From positions 1 to 55,050 of the forward strand of contig MEFP01000021.1 of NCBI GenBank assembly GCA_001725155.1: 55,050 nucleotides of DNA, in the 5' to 3' direction. A program made the translations under genes and the position numbers. The notes below the pieces were generated by a model that saw only the letters and a program-made list of their open reading frames with translations, did not search any database and was not told where the DNA came from. Of the stretch, positions 29,622 to 37,532 are shown piece after piece; the stretch's first letter is position 1; each line of letters begins with the position of its first letter. This DNA is from Lysobacteraceae bacterium SCN 69-320 (GTDB lineage: Bacteria > Pseudomonadota > Gammaproteobacteria > Xanthomonadales > Rhodanobacteraceae).

Positions 29622-29887
29622 GGTGTGGCCCCCTGAAAACCGTCGATGAAAATGCGATCCGAAACCAGCGGCGCAGCGACCCAGAAGCCGCCCGTGAGCT
29701 GGTAGCCGCCGCCGTCGGAATACCCCGGCGACGGCTGGCCGACCGTGCCGGCCAGCGACACGCCGCCGGCGCTGGAAACGCCGCCGCCACCGCCGATGGC
29801 CTGCCAGTCGATATGAAACTCCGCGAGCGCGGCCGCAGCCGGCAGCAACAGCAGCAGCGCCGCGGCCCGGCGAAGGCGCGGCCTCAT
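29618..29887 (-). CDS. Small secreted protein with FxxGFQ tail (cassette A, first gene)
   Basis: An 89-residue protein with a strong signal peptide (Leu/Ala-rich core ending A-A-A-L-A). The mature part of about 67 residues has [11 protein letters not shown], then [22 protein letters not shown], and ends [13 protein letters not shown]. The start at 29887 is uncertain: another ATG at 29925, with the strong leader CAGGGGAATCC, lies in a different frame. Thus either a 13-residue upstream peptide precedes it, or the signal peptide carries a frameshift. The homologue is at 32396-32713. No known family name; the T-V-G-Q...L-T-G-G-F-W pattern is a small beta module. Confidence 0.75.
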   Translation of the reverse strand: MRPRLRRAAALLLLLPAAAALAEFHIDWQAIGGGGGVSSAGGVSLAGTVGQPSPGYSDGGGYQLTGGFWVAAPLVSDRIFIDGFQGATP

Positions 29888-29925
29888 CGGGCCGCCTCGC
29901 CGGGCGGCAATGAAGTCAGGTGCAT
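29884..29925 (-). CDS. Possible 13-residue upstream peptide or frameshifted start
   Basis: ATG 29925 follows CAGGGGAATCC, the same leader as at 32396, and encodes [13 protein letters not shown] before a TGA that overlaps the ATG of the small secreted protein (ATGA). This could be a real coupled leader peptide. Equally, a single-base indel may have separated the original start from the signal peptide. Confidence 0.35.
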   Translation of the reverse strand: MHLTSLPPGEAAR

Positions 29926-30484
29926 GGATTCCCCTGAGGAATGAGGTGGATGGCATAGCCGGACGGCCGGCCGATCCGTGGCGGCGACGCGATCACGCCG
30001 CCGCGGTCCGCTGTGCGGACTCGGGGCATCGGCGATCGCCGTCGTTGCCGTCGTCGCGTTCCGTCGTGACCACGGCGCGGGTCGGCCGCACGCCGCCGGA
30101 TCGTTGCAGCAGCGGCAGGCCAGTGACAAGACCCGAAGGTTGCGGAAAGCGGGAGCAGCATCATGGGAGCGGTCGGAAGACGGCGAGCAGGTGCCGGCGA
30201 GCAAGTCGCTTGCGATGCCGGCATGAAGCCGATCGGGCTTGTGTCGTCGTGACTGACTGCATGCGCTCCCCGGCAGGCTGCGAGGCGCTGGGCCTTCGGA
30301 GGTGTATGCGCAATTGAGCGTGGAAAACTGTCAGCCGGGATGAGTCAGCCGCCGTTGCGGCTGGCGCCGTCGCTCCCAATGGCCGTGCGCGACACGCGGG
30401 TCTGCATGCCGCCGACGGCGTCAGGCTCACTTCCCGCGAACATGGCAGTAGCGCGCGAAGTGAACCCGATCCCGTGGCCCGCGC
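29926..30484. other. Gene-free interval
   Basis: About 560 bases between the small secreted protein gene and the DUF5694-like gene. The open frames here have low-complexity Arg-rich translations without signal peptides or family marks. I see no RNA gene or repeat; the upstream region of cassette A must contain its promoter. Confidence 0.4.
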
Positions 30485-31546
30485 TTACTTCAGCGCCTGC
30501 TGCGCATCGACGATTTCCACACCCTGCATCTGGCCGAGCAGGCCGTCGAACCAGGGCTTGTGCGAGCTGCCGACGATCGACAGCACGCGCGCTCCGGGCC
30601 GCTCGCGAAATGCGGCGCGGATGTTCGCGACCATGCGCAGGTTGCGCGCCTCCCAGCCGGCGACGTAGTAGCGGCCGTAGTGCTGCGGCGACGGGTCGGC
30701 CATGGCCAGCGCGAAATCGTTCTCGATGCCCGTGCGCAGCACGTCGGGCCGGTTGACGAAGCGATACAGCGCGAGCAGGTCGTCGCCCTGTGACAGCTCT
30801 TCCTGGCGAGTGTGGTTCGCCTTGGCCTGTTTGCTCGCCTGATCCCAGGCGGCGTGGATGGCTTCGCCGTAGGCCTTCTCGTCGTCGATCTGCACGTTGT
30901 CGCCGGTGTGGTCGTCCGTCGCATGGACGCGCGTCAGGCCGAGTCTTGCGGCGAGCCGCGCGGCGATGCTGTAGCTCTCGTTGTTGCTGGCGGCGATCTT
31001 CTGCAGCCGCGCCACGAGCGCCTCGTCGAGACCGTCGCCGGCATGTTGCTCGTCGGCCGGCAGCTGCAGCCATTGCACGAGTGCCGACGGATGTTCGCCG
31101 CCGGCCAGGAATACGGCGGCGAGGCGACGGCGCTGCGCCGCGGTCGGTTGCGCCGGCCAGTTGCGCAAGGTCGTCGTGTATTCGGCAATCGCCGCCGGCA
31201 CGTCCAGTCCGGTCGCTGCTTTCGCCGGTTCGGTGTTGACGCAGTACGGCGCCAGCTCTTCGGCCGGATACACGCTGGGATGGCGCGCGATCAGGTCGCA
31301 CTGTTCGCCGCTGAGATTCTCGATCGTGATGATGTCGGGCTTGAACGCCGCGAGCCGCTCGATCAGCGGCTGCAGCGGCCCGGCGAGCGGGCGCTTGATT
31401 TCGGACAGATGCGGCGTGCCGAGCACCAGCACCGCCGAGCGCGGTCCGGACATTTTCCCGTCGAGGACCGGCAGCGGCCCCTGCGCCTGCGCGCCGAAGG
31501 CGGAAAGGACCAGCAATGTACCGAGTATCGCGTAACGCAAACGCAT
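30485..31546 (-). CDS. Secreted DUF5694-like protein
   Basis: A protein of 353 residues with a signal peptide (L-V-L-S-A-F-G-A-Q-A-Q). The mature part has the pattern V-L-V-L-G-T-P-H-L near the start, D-I-I-T-I-E-N-L-S-G-E-Q-C-D-L about 60 residues later, and a C-terminal I-V-G-S-S-H-K-P-W-F-D-G-L-L, which matches the DUF5694 family as I know it, with a fold like the TraB/GumN type of putative metalloproteases (a G-x-x-H motif and a late S-H). Catalysis has not been demonstrated for it. I chose ATG 31546 because the signal peptide starts there and GGAG lies upstream; the longer frame is Arg-rich and unlikely. It is probably monocistronic. Confidence 0.75.
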   Translation of the reverse strand: MRLRYAILGTLLVLSAFGAQAQGPLPVLDGKMSGPRSAVLVLGTPHLSEIKRPLAGPLQPLIERLAAFKPDIITIENLSGEQCDLIARHPSVYPAEELAPYCVNTEPAKAATGLDVPAAIAEYTTTLRNWPAQPTAAQRRRLAAVFLAGGEHPSALVQWLQLPADEQHAGDGLDEALVARLQKIAASNNESYSIAARLAARLGLTRVHATDDHTGDNVQIDDEKAYGEAIHAAWDQASKQAKANHTRQEELSQGDDLLALYRFVNRPDVLRTGIENDFALAMADPSPQHYGRYYVAGWEARNLRMVANIRAAFRERPGARVLSIVGSSHKPWFDGLLGQMQGVEIVDAQQALK

Positions 31547-31684
31547 GCCGTGCTCCGAATCGAGAGGAAAGGATGCGTTACGGATGCGTCGGCGCGGCCG
31601 CGGGTTTAAACACCGGCGGAAAAACGTGGCGATCTGCCGTGCTTCGAAAGGACCGATCGGAGCGGCCGCTTCAGTCAGGCAGGG

Positions 31685-31715
31685 CCGCCAAACGCTTGCG
31701 ACCAGCGTTTGGCGG
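31685..31715 (-). terminator. Perfect 11-bp inverted repeat downstream of orphan gene
   Basis: CCGCCAAACGC at 31685-31695 pairs perfectly with 31705-31715 across a 9-nt loop. It lies 76 nt beyond the end of the orphan gene ending at 31791 and may terminate it. There is no T run; an operator is a possible alternative. Confidence 0.4.
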
Positions 31716-31790
31716 ACGACGGCAAAGCCGGCAATCCGCCGCGTCGGGGGCACGGTTTCAGACCCACCGACGCCTGCGCGAACGTCTGCG

Positions 31791-32123
31791 TCAGTCGACG
31801 ATCCACACCGAATAGAAGTCGTTCTTGTCGCTGTTCGTCTCGTCGGTCAGCGGCGCCAGCATGATCGTATGTTGGCCGAAATCCATGTTCGCGCTGAAGA
31901 CGTGTGTCGGCAGGGCCAGGTGCATCGAGGTGTTGTTGAAGCACAGCGGTACGTCGCCGAGCTTGTTGCCGTCGAGGTAGACGCTGACGCCGCAGATGGA
32001 ACCGGCAAATTTGCTCCAGCAGGTGCCGGAAAAGGCAATGGTCACGTCGCCGCTGATGGGGGTGTTGAACGGGAGCTTCAGCGGCAGCGGCCCCGGCTGG
32101 TTTTGCGCGATGGGGAACGTCAT
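31791..32123 (-). CDS. Orphan 110-residue beta-rich protein
   Basis: A protein of 110 residues with no signal peptide and a very good ribosome site (AGAAGGA, 5 nt spacing). It has three Cys (F-S-G-T-C-W, I-C-G-V-S-V-Y-L-D-G, and P-L-C-F-N-N-T), many alternating hydrophobic residues and a compact C-terminus (N-S-D-K-N-D-F-Y-S-V-W-I-V-D). The codon use is normal for the window. I do not recognise the family; the shape fits a small single-domain beta-sandwich such as a lectin-like or structural protein. It lies between the two inverted copies of the collagen-like cassette, so a connection is possible but unproven. Confidence 0.75.
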   Translation of the reverse strand: MTFPIAQNQPGPLPLKLPFNTPISGDVTIAFSGTCWSKFAGSICGVSVYLDGNKLGDVPLCFNNTSMHLALPTHVFSANMDFGQHTIMLAPLTDETNSDKNDFYSVWIVD

Positions 32124-32395
32124 GGCAATCCTTCTGCGAGAGAGGCGGCAGGTCGTTGGGCAGGAGCCCGTGTCAGGCGCCGCCGCAGGACGGTCACGGC
32201 GTGATTCGCCGTCATGCAGGTTCCCGCGGGCGTGCAGGAAGCTCTAGCGCGAAACTGCGTGATTTCCTTCGCGGCCGGGTCCTGCCCAGGCGATCGCGGA
32301 TTGACCGGGGGCGCAGCGGTGATGGGCGGATGTCCCGATTCGCGCTATCTCATGCCGTACGTATACTCGATGCGCCGAATCCTCAGGGGGAATCG

Positions 32396-32713
32396 ATGAA
32401 CACCCGTACTGCCCGCGACCGGTCCCGTTCGCGGACCGGCGCATTCGTGCTCGTCGCGCTCGCGGCGGCGCTTACCGTCTCGCCCTCGTCGGACAGCCGC
32501 GCCGGCACAGCCACCTACCGCATCGACATTCACCGCATCAGCGCCGGCGGCGGCTCACTGCACAATGCCTGCTATCGGCTGGACGGCAGCGTCGGCCAGC
32601 CGGCGCCGGGCTATTCCAACGGAGCGACGTTGTCGGTGAATGCGGGCTTCTGGCCTGCCGTCGCCGTCGATCGTCCCGACCAATTGTTCTTCAGCGGCTT
32701 CCAGGGGTGCTGA
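32396..32713 (+). CDS. Small secreted protein with FxxGFQ tail (cassette B, first gene)
   Basis: A protein of 105 residues with an Arg-rich n-region, an Ala/Leu/Val core and a site near S-R-A-G. The mature part matches the small protein of cassette [12 protein letters not shown], then [15 protein letters not shown] and A-G-F-W, ending [11 protein letters not shown]. The start ATG has CAGGGGGAATCG upstream. The tail codons (GGC TTC CAG GGG) place CAGGGG 8 nt before the ATG of the collagen-like gene, so the two should be translated together. One unpaired Cys is the final residue, which suggests lipidation or disulphide attachment. Confidence 0.85.
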   Translation: MNTRTARDRSRSRTGAFVLVALAAALTVSPSSDSRAGTATYRIDIHRISAGGGSLHNACYRLDGSVGQPAPGYSNGATLSVNAGFWPAVAVDRPDQLFFSGFQGC

Positions 32714-32715
32714 GC

Positions 32716-34431
32716 ATGAAGAAGCGTCACCTTTCCGCGCTGCTCGCCGCAGCGCTGTTCTGCTGTGCGTCGCACGACACGATCGCCGCGCCGTTCGCGC
32801 CGCAGTCGTCCGCATTCACCTACCAGGGCCGGCTCAACGCAAGCGGCGGCCTCGCCAACGGCACCTACGTCTTCACGTTCGCGCTCTACGACGCCGCGAC
32901 CGGTGGTGCGCAGGTCGTCGGCAGCACGCCGATCCAGCAGTCGATTCAGGTCGTCGACGGTCTGTTCACGACCGATCTCAATTTCGGTCCCGTGTTCAAC
33001 GGCACGCAGTACTGGCTCGAGATCAAGGTCGGCACCACGGTGGCGAACCAGGAAACGCTCGACGGCCGCCAGCCGATCGCGGCGACGCCGGTTGCGCAGT
33101 ATTCGCTGACTCCGGGGCCGACCGGCCCGACCGGTCCCGCCGGACTGCAGGGGGCCACGGGCGCGACCGGCACGCAGGGCGCTATCGGTCCGACGGGACC
33201 GCAGGGGGCCATCGGTCCGACCGGCGCGACGGGGTTGCAGGGGGCGACGGGATCGCAGGGCGTCACCGGACCTGTGGGGCCGACTGGAGCGACAGGGACC
33301 ACCGGCGCGACCGGAAATACCGGCGCAACCGGAGCCACGGGGACGGCCGGTGCAACGGGACCACAGGGATCGGCAGGTCCAACCGGCGCGCAGGGCTCCG
33401 TGGGGCCGCAGGGCCCGACCGGGCCTGCAGGTGCGGCCGGAGCCACCGGAAATACCGGTACGGCGGGAGCTGCCGGCGCGACGGGGGCCACGGGCGCGAC
33501 CGGCGCGACCGGCGCGACCGGTGCCACGGGATCGACGGGAACGCAGGGCCCGGCCGGCGCAGCGAATATCTATGGCGACGGCACCGACGGCGCGGGCACT
33601 TTCGTCACCGTCGACTGGACCAGCGCGCCGCCGGCGAGCACCTTGCAGTTCACCAATCTCACCGTCAACGGCATCCTGACCGTGCCGAGCGGCCTCGTCA
33701 TCCGCGCGACCGGCAACGTCGTCATCAACGGCCAGATCAAGGTCGTGGCCAACGCGGGGGCCGGCATCGGCATCGCCGGCTCGGATGCGGTCCTCGGCAA
33801 CAACGGGGTCGGCGCCGGCGGCGCCGCGACGAATCCGCTGTTCGCCCGCCTCGGCGTCACTCCCGGTCCGATCGGCGGCGGCGTGGGGCCGTACAAGAAC
33901 AACGGCGTATCGACGCCGGCCGGCGGCGGCGGCACGATCGTCATCGTCGCCGCCGGCACGATCACGATCGCGTCCGGCGGCTCGATCAACGCCGACGGTG
34001 CAAACGGTCTCGCTGCGGTCGCGACGACGAGCAACGGCGGCGGCGGTGGCGGCGGCGGCATCGTCGTCCTGGCCTCGAAAACCTCGATCACGAACAGCGG
34101 CACGATCAGCGCCGCCGGCGGCCGAGGCGCCGACGCGCTGGCCGGCGGGACCGGCAGTGCGGCCTCCGGCGGCGGTGGCGGCGGCGTCGTCAACCTGCTC
34201 GCCCCGACGATCAGCTCCGGCGCGATCAACGTCGGCGGCGGTGCGGCAGGCGCCGGCACGAACACGAATTCGAACACGGGCTGGGGCGGCGGCGGCGGCG
34301 GTTCCGGCGGCGCCGGCGGCGCCAGCGGCAACAACAGCACGACTGCGGCCAACGGCGGCGGCGGCCTCGTGTTCCAGAAGATCACCACCGACCCCTCGGC
34401 ATTGTTCGTGGCGCCCACGGTGCGGCGCTGA
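32716..34431 (+). CDS. Collagen-like glycine-rich secreted protein (cassette B, second gene)
   Basis: A 571-residue protein with signal peptide ([11 protein letters not shown]). Domain order is that of cassette A: beta domain ([25 protein letters not shown]), about 150 residues of G-x-x triplets rich in G-A-T and G-P-T, a short Y-G-D-G joint, and glycine-rich beta repeats ([12 protein letters not shown]). It ends [11 protein letters not shown] with no FxxGFQ tail. The start at 32716 is used because CAGGGG in the preceding gene is correctly spaced; an in-frame ATG 9 nt upstream is less likely. Collagen-like triplets suggest a trimeric surface stalk. The GC-rich repeats make slippage likely. 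Confidence 0.88.
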   Translation: MKKRHLSALLAAALFCCASHDTIAAPFAPQSSAFTYQGRLNASGGLANGTYVFTFALYDAATGGAQVVGSTPIQQSIQVVDGLFTTDLNFGPVFNGTQYWLEIKVGTTVANQETLDGRQPIAATPVAQYSLTPGPTGPTGPAGLQGATGATGTQGAIGPTGPQGAIGPTGATGLQGATGSQGVTGPVGPTGATGTTGATGNTGATGATGTAGATGPQGSAGPTGAQGSVGPQGPTGPAGAAGATGNTGTAGAAGATGATGATGATGATGATGSTGTQGPAGAANIYGDGTDGAGTFVTVDWTSAPPASTLQFTNLTVNGILTVPSGLVIRATGNVVINGQIKVVANAGAGIGIAGSDAVLGNNGVGAGGAATNPLFARLGVTPGPIGGGVGPYKNNGVSTPAGGGGTIVIVAAGTITIASGGSINADGANGLAAVATTSNGGGGGGGGIVVLASKTSITNSGTISAAGGRGADALAGGTGSAASGGGGGGVVNLLAPTISSGAINVGGGAAGAGTNTNSNTGWGGGGGGSGGAGGASGNNSTTAANGGGGLVFQKITTDPSALFVAPTVRR

Positions 34432-34486
34432 GGGCGTCGCGTCAGGTAGCGCCGATGGCGCTCGGCAGCGCCTGACCATCGGCCAG

Positions 34487-34515
34487 GGCGAGTCCGGACG
34501 GATGCCGGACTCGCC
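34487..34515. terminator. Hairpin between convergent genes
   Basis: A perfect 11-bp inverted repeat (34487-34497 with 34505-34515, 7-nt loop) lies between the collagen-like gene and the convergent ferredoxin-globin gene. No T run follows, but the position suits bidirectional termination. Confidence 0.6.
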
Positions 34516-34539
34516 GCTCGCGCAACGCCTGGCAGGTAT

Positions 34540-36075
34540 TCAGATCGACGCGCAGCCGGCGCAGTGCAGCGTGCCCACGCGGTGGTGGTAGCGGCTCGGC
34601 GCGCCGGCAGGGATTTCGTTGCCGCAACCGTCGCAGACCGTGTCGATGTCCAGGTGTTCGACCTGGTGCGTGTGGAAAGGCTGCTCGACGCCGTCGATCA
34701 CCATGCCGCGCGCGAGCGGCTTGACGATGTCGCTGCGGAACAGTTCGTGCAGCGCCTGTATGCGGCGCACGGCCCAGGCGGGCAGGGCGTGTTCGGCCAT
34801 GGCCTGCGCGAACAGGCTTTCGCGGTGGTCGAACAGGTCGTCGGAGATCACCATCCAGTGGTGCGAGTTGAACGGGTTCAAGCCCAGGTAACTGGTCTGG
34901 CCGGACCACACCATCGCCAGGAATTCGTACTGCTTGTCGATCACGCGCGTCATCGGAATGCCCTGGAAATACGGCAGCAGACGCTCGTCGCGATAGACGC
35001 GGGCGTAGAACGATTCGAGCACCGCGCGCAGCCTGGGGCCGCGGTCCAGGGCGGCCCACAGTTCGGGATCGGCTGACAGCGCAGCCACCTTCTGCGCATC
35101 GCGCGGCAACGTGGGAGTAGCCGCATCGAACGGATCGGCGTGGATGCGCGCATTGGATGCGCCGGCCAGGATCGCGCGGTAGCGCGCTTCATCCACCATC
35201 GCCGGACTGCCGCACAAGAAGATCTCCGCAGCGGAAAGATCAGGGTTGTCGTCGAACGCGAACCGGGTGATGCGGCCGGCACGCGCCTCGGGCGAGGCCT
35301 CGCGGCTCAGGCAGGCGACGTAGCGGAAGTTCGCATGCCGCGCGGCCAGCGCCAGCAAGGTGTCGTGCAGGTACAGGCCGGCGCGCTCGCGCGCGCCGTG
35401 GTAGAGCACGATCTCGCCCGCATGACCGGCGGCCAGCGCCTGCTGCGCGATGCCGGCCAGCGCGCCCGCGCCGGAACCGGTCGCGAGCAGCAGCAGCCGC
35501 GGACTGCTTGCCAGAGCGGACGAGTAGTGGCAGTCGCCGCGCGGCGGCAGCATGCTCAGCGTCTGGCCGACAGTCGCATCCCGGCACAGCCAGCGGCTCA
35601 TCGCACCGTCGGGGTACAGCTGTACGTGGACGGTGAAGAAATAGTCGCAGCCGGGCAGGCTGGTCAGCGAATACGGGCGCGCGAGTCCATCCTCGCGCGT
35701 GAGCTGCGCATGCTGGCCGGCCTGGTAATCGAGCTCCTTCATCGGCGCGATGCCGAGCTCGAACACGCCGCCGCCGAGATCGCGGCGCGAAACGATTTCC
35801 GCCGCGATCGACAGCCTTGAAGGATCGGGCAGGTCCAGCGCGAGGTCGCTGCGCGCGTGTGCGACGCAGGGCAGGATGTGATGCTCGTGGACCAGTTCCG
35901 GGTCGATCGCGCGGCTGTGCGCCACCTCGCCGGCATCGCATTTCAGGATGCAGGTGTGGCAGGAGCCCTTGCGGCAGGAGAACGGCATCCGCGCGCCCTG
36001 GCGCAGCAGCGCTTCCAGTACGGTTTCACCGTCGCGCGCCTCGTACTGGCTGCCCAGGTAGGTGATCGTTGCCAT
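34540..36075 (-). CDS. Ferredoxin-reductase-truncated globin-zinc fusion
   Basis: A 511-residue cytoplasmic protein with an unusual combination of four modules. Residues 1-75 form a plant-type 2Fe-2S ferredoxin (Cys34, Cys39, Cys42, Cys70). Residues 90-320 are a ferredoxin reductase-like FAD/NAD(P)H unit with R-P-Y-S-L-T-S at 133-139 and A-T-G-S-G-A-G-A-L at 198-206. Residues 350-455 look like a truncated (2-on-2) globin: F-Y-A-R-V-Y-R-D-E-R-L-L-P-Y-F, then S-H-H-W-M-V-I-S-D-D-L-F-D-H, with the likely proximal His at 405/406. Residues 481-508 are a zinc-binding C-x-x-C ... C-x-x-C. The likely role is NO/O2 detoxification or sensing with electrons from NAD(P)H. GGGAG precedes the ATG. Confidence 0.82.
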   Translation of the reverse strand: MATITYLGSQYEARDGETVLEALLRQGARMPFSCRKGSCHTCILKCDAGEVAHSRAIDPELVHEHHILPCVAHARSDLALDLPDPSRLSIAAEIVSRRDLGGGVFELGIAPMKELDYQAGQHAQLTREDGLARPYSLTSLPGCDYFFTVHVQLYPDGAMSRWLCRDATVGQTLSMLPPRGDCHYSSALASSPRLLLLATGSGAGALAGIAQQALAAGHAGEIVLYHGARERAGLYLHDTLLALAARHANFRYVACLSREASPEARAGRITRFAFDDNPDLSAAEIFLCGSPAMVDEARYRAILAGASNARIHADPFDAATPTLPRDAQKVAALSADPELWAALDRGPRLRAVLESFYARVYRDERLLPYFQGIPMTRVIDKQYEFLAMVWSGQTSYLGLNPFNSHHWMVISDDLFDHRESLFAQAMAEHALPAWAVRRIQALHELFRSDIVKPLARGMVIDGVEQPFHTHQVEHLDIDTVCDGCGNEIPAGAPSRYHHRVGTLHCAGCASI

Positions 36076-36583
36076 CGTGGCTCCCGCGCCGTCGATCCGG
36101 TCCGATCATCTGGCAGGCTTGCGCGATGCGTCAACGCGCTGCGCGTGCAGTGTGCCGGATGGACGATCATTTCAATGATTCAGGTCAAACCATCGGCATT
36201 TCCCGCGGGAAGCCGAATCCGTCATTCCTCGATCTTCCGTGCCGGTTCCTTTCGAAGGGCTTCGGCTCGGGCCCTCCGGTCCGGCGTCAACAGGGCATCC
36301 TGAACCGCCACGGCTTTCCCTCCAGAGGATGCAGCGATGAGAAAGTCAGCGAAGTATTCGGAAGGAGTTCCAGCGCGGGTGGTGAGGGCAGACCCCGCCC
36401 TGGCCGGCCCAGCGGGCGAAGGTGCTGCATGGAGCCGGCTCCTTTGCCGCGGGTGTGTTGTCCACCGCGGCATCGCGAGCCGGCCTTGCTTCTGCGCTCG
36501 CTGGCTTGGCGTCGGGGCCAGTGCGATTCGAACCTGATTCCGGTTCAGGTGCCCGGCCATGCGAGGCGCAGCGTCGGCTTCGG
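36076..36583. other. Gene-poor interval, possible transposase remnant
   Basis: About 500 bases without a confident gene. A plus-strand stretch from 36337 reads M-R-K-S-A-K-Y-S-E-G-V-P-A-R-V-V-R, similar to the start of some IS3-family OrfA proteins (K-Y-S-x-E-V-R-x-R-A-V-R) before it degenerates. GAGGAT precedes it. A minus-strand frame ending at 36222 reads A-L-L-T-P-D-R-R-A-R-A-E-A-L-R-K and has no family I know. Both are weak. Confidence 0.3.
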
Positions 36584-37132
36584 TCAGCGGGTCGCGGCGG
36601 AAGGACTTCCGTCGGCAGCCGGCGCCGCTGCCGGTTTCGCCAGCATGCCCAGCTGTCTCATCAGCCCCAGCGAATCGGCGCAGGTCCATTCTTCAGCGAT
36701 TCGCCCATCCGCCAGCCGGAACAGCGTCGTGCCCGAGGTCTGCACAGCGCGACCGGTGGCCGGAATGCCATTGCCGGTTCCGGTGTTGGTTCCGCGCGCC
36801 GTCCAGCGCACCGCCACCAGATCCCGCTCGGCAACCTGCCTGTCGACCGTGACCTTCAGATCCGGAAACGCGTCGCGCCATCCTCTGGCTTCGGCCATGC
36901 CATCTTCATGGGTGAAGGTTGCCCTGCTGCCGCGGCCAACGAAGTCCGTGGTGTACGGCACTTCGAATCGCCCCTGACTGAGACCCTCCTCGTACACCCG
37001 GCGGGTGATCGACTTGTTGAGCTCCAGCGACTCAGCGCTGACCTCGTCGGACGCATGGGCCCCCGGCGGAATTGCGCCGGTGAGAGCGACGAAGGTTGCC
37101 GCTGCGGACAGCAGGATGTTGGACGTTTTCAT
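36584..37132 (-). CDS. Exported SnoaL-like (ester cyclase type) protein
   Basis: A protein of 182 residues with a signal peptide (A-A-A-T-F-V-A-L-T-G-A, site near A-H-A-S). The mature part is NTF2/SnoaL-like: F-T-H-E-D-G-M-A-E-A-R-G-W-R-D-A-F-P-D-L-K-V-T-V, then V-A-V-R-W-T-A-R-G-T-N-T-G and I-A-E-E-W-T-C-A-D. This D-G-M near R-x-W-x-x-A-F-P-D-L pattern is typical of SnoaL ester cyclases in polyketide pathways, but no polyketide genes are near, so the label is a fold name. An exported form is unusual. It lies 400 bp downstream of the LytTR pair on the same strand and may be a target of that regulator. Confidence 0.85.
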   Translation of the reverse strand: MKTSNILLSAAATFVALTGAIPPGAHASDEVSAESLELNKSITRRVYEEGLSQGRFEVPYTTDFVGRGSRATFTHEDGMAEARGWRDAFPDLKVTVDRQVAERDLVAVRWTARGTNTGTGNGIPATGRAVQTSGTTLFRLADGRIAEEWTCADSLGLMRQLGMLAKPAAAPAADGSPSAATR

Positions 37133-37532
37133 GATCAGCTCCGAAACGCGGAATCGCGTGCTGCGGAGGATGAGTCATCGTGCGGCGCGCTCGCGCCCCC
37201 TTGGTGTCGGTTGGGCGCGGCGCTGGGAGGAGTGGAGGCTGCGCAGTGACGAGAGCGTGCCGTGCATCGGTACGCATGCGCTCTTTCCGTCGGCATGTGG
37301 TTCGTCGTACTCCCGCATGCGAGCTGGAATTCGCGCCGGGGCCGGTCTGCCGCGGTGCAATCGGCGCGCGTGGCCACGCAGATCGAGGCGCGTCCACGGG
37401 CAAGGCCGGGTCTCCTGCAACGGCTGCGCTGGCCGCTATGGGGGCAATGAGCGGTCGAGATCGCCGTCCTGGGTGAAGGCGCGCGGCCTGCTGCCTGGCC
37501 CGTGAGAAAGCGAGCCGCGCGGAAAACGGCGC
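37133..37532. other. Gene-free interval upstream of exported SnoaL gene
   Basis: Four hundred bases between the LytTR regulator gene and the SnoaL-like gene, both on the minus strand. The open frames are mutually overlapping and Arg-rich, without a supported product. This is the likely promoter region of the SnoaL-like gene and where LytTR-type direct repeats would be sought; I could not see a clean pair by eye. Confidence 0.4.

Noticed and set aside
36520-36550. tRNA-like GATTCGAACC (T-loop complement)
   Set aside because: The surrounding bases do not form the T arm, acceptor or anticodon stems on either strand.
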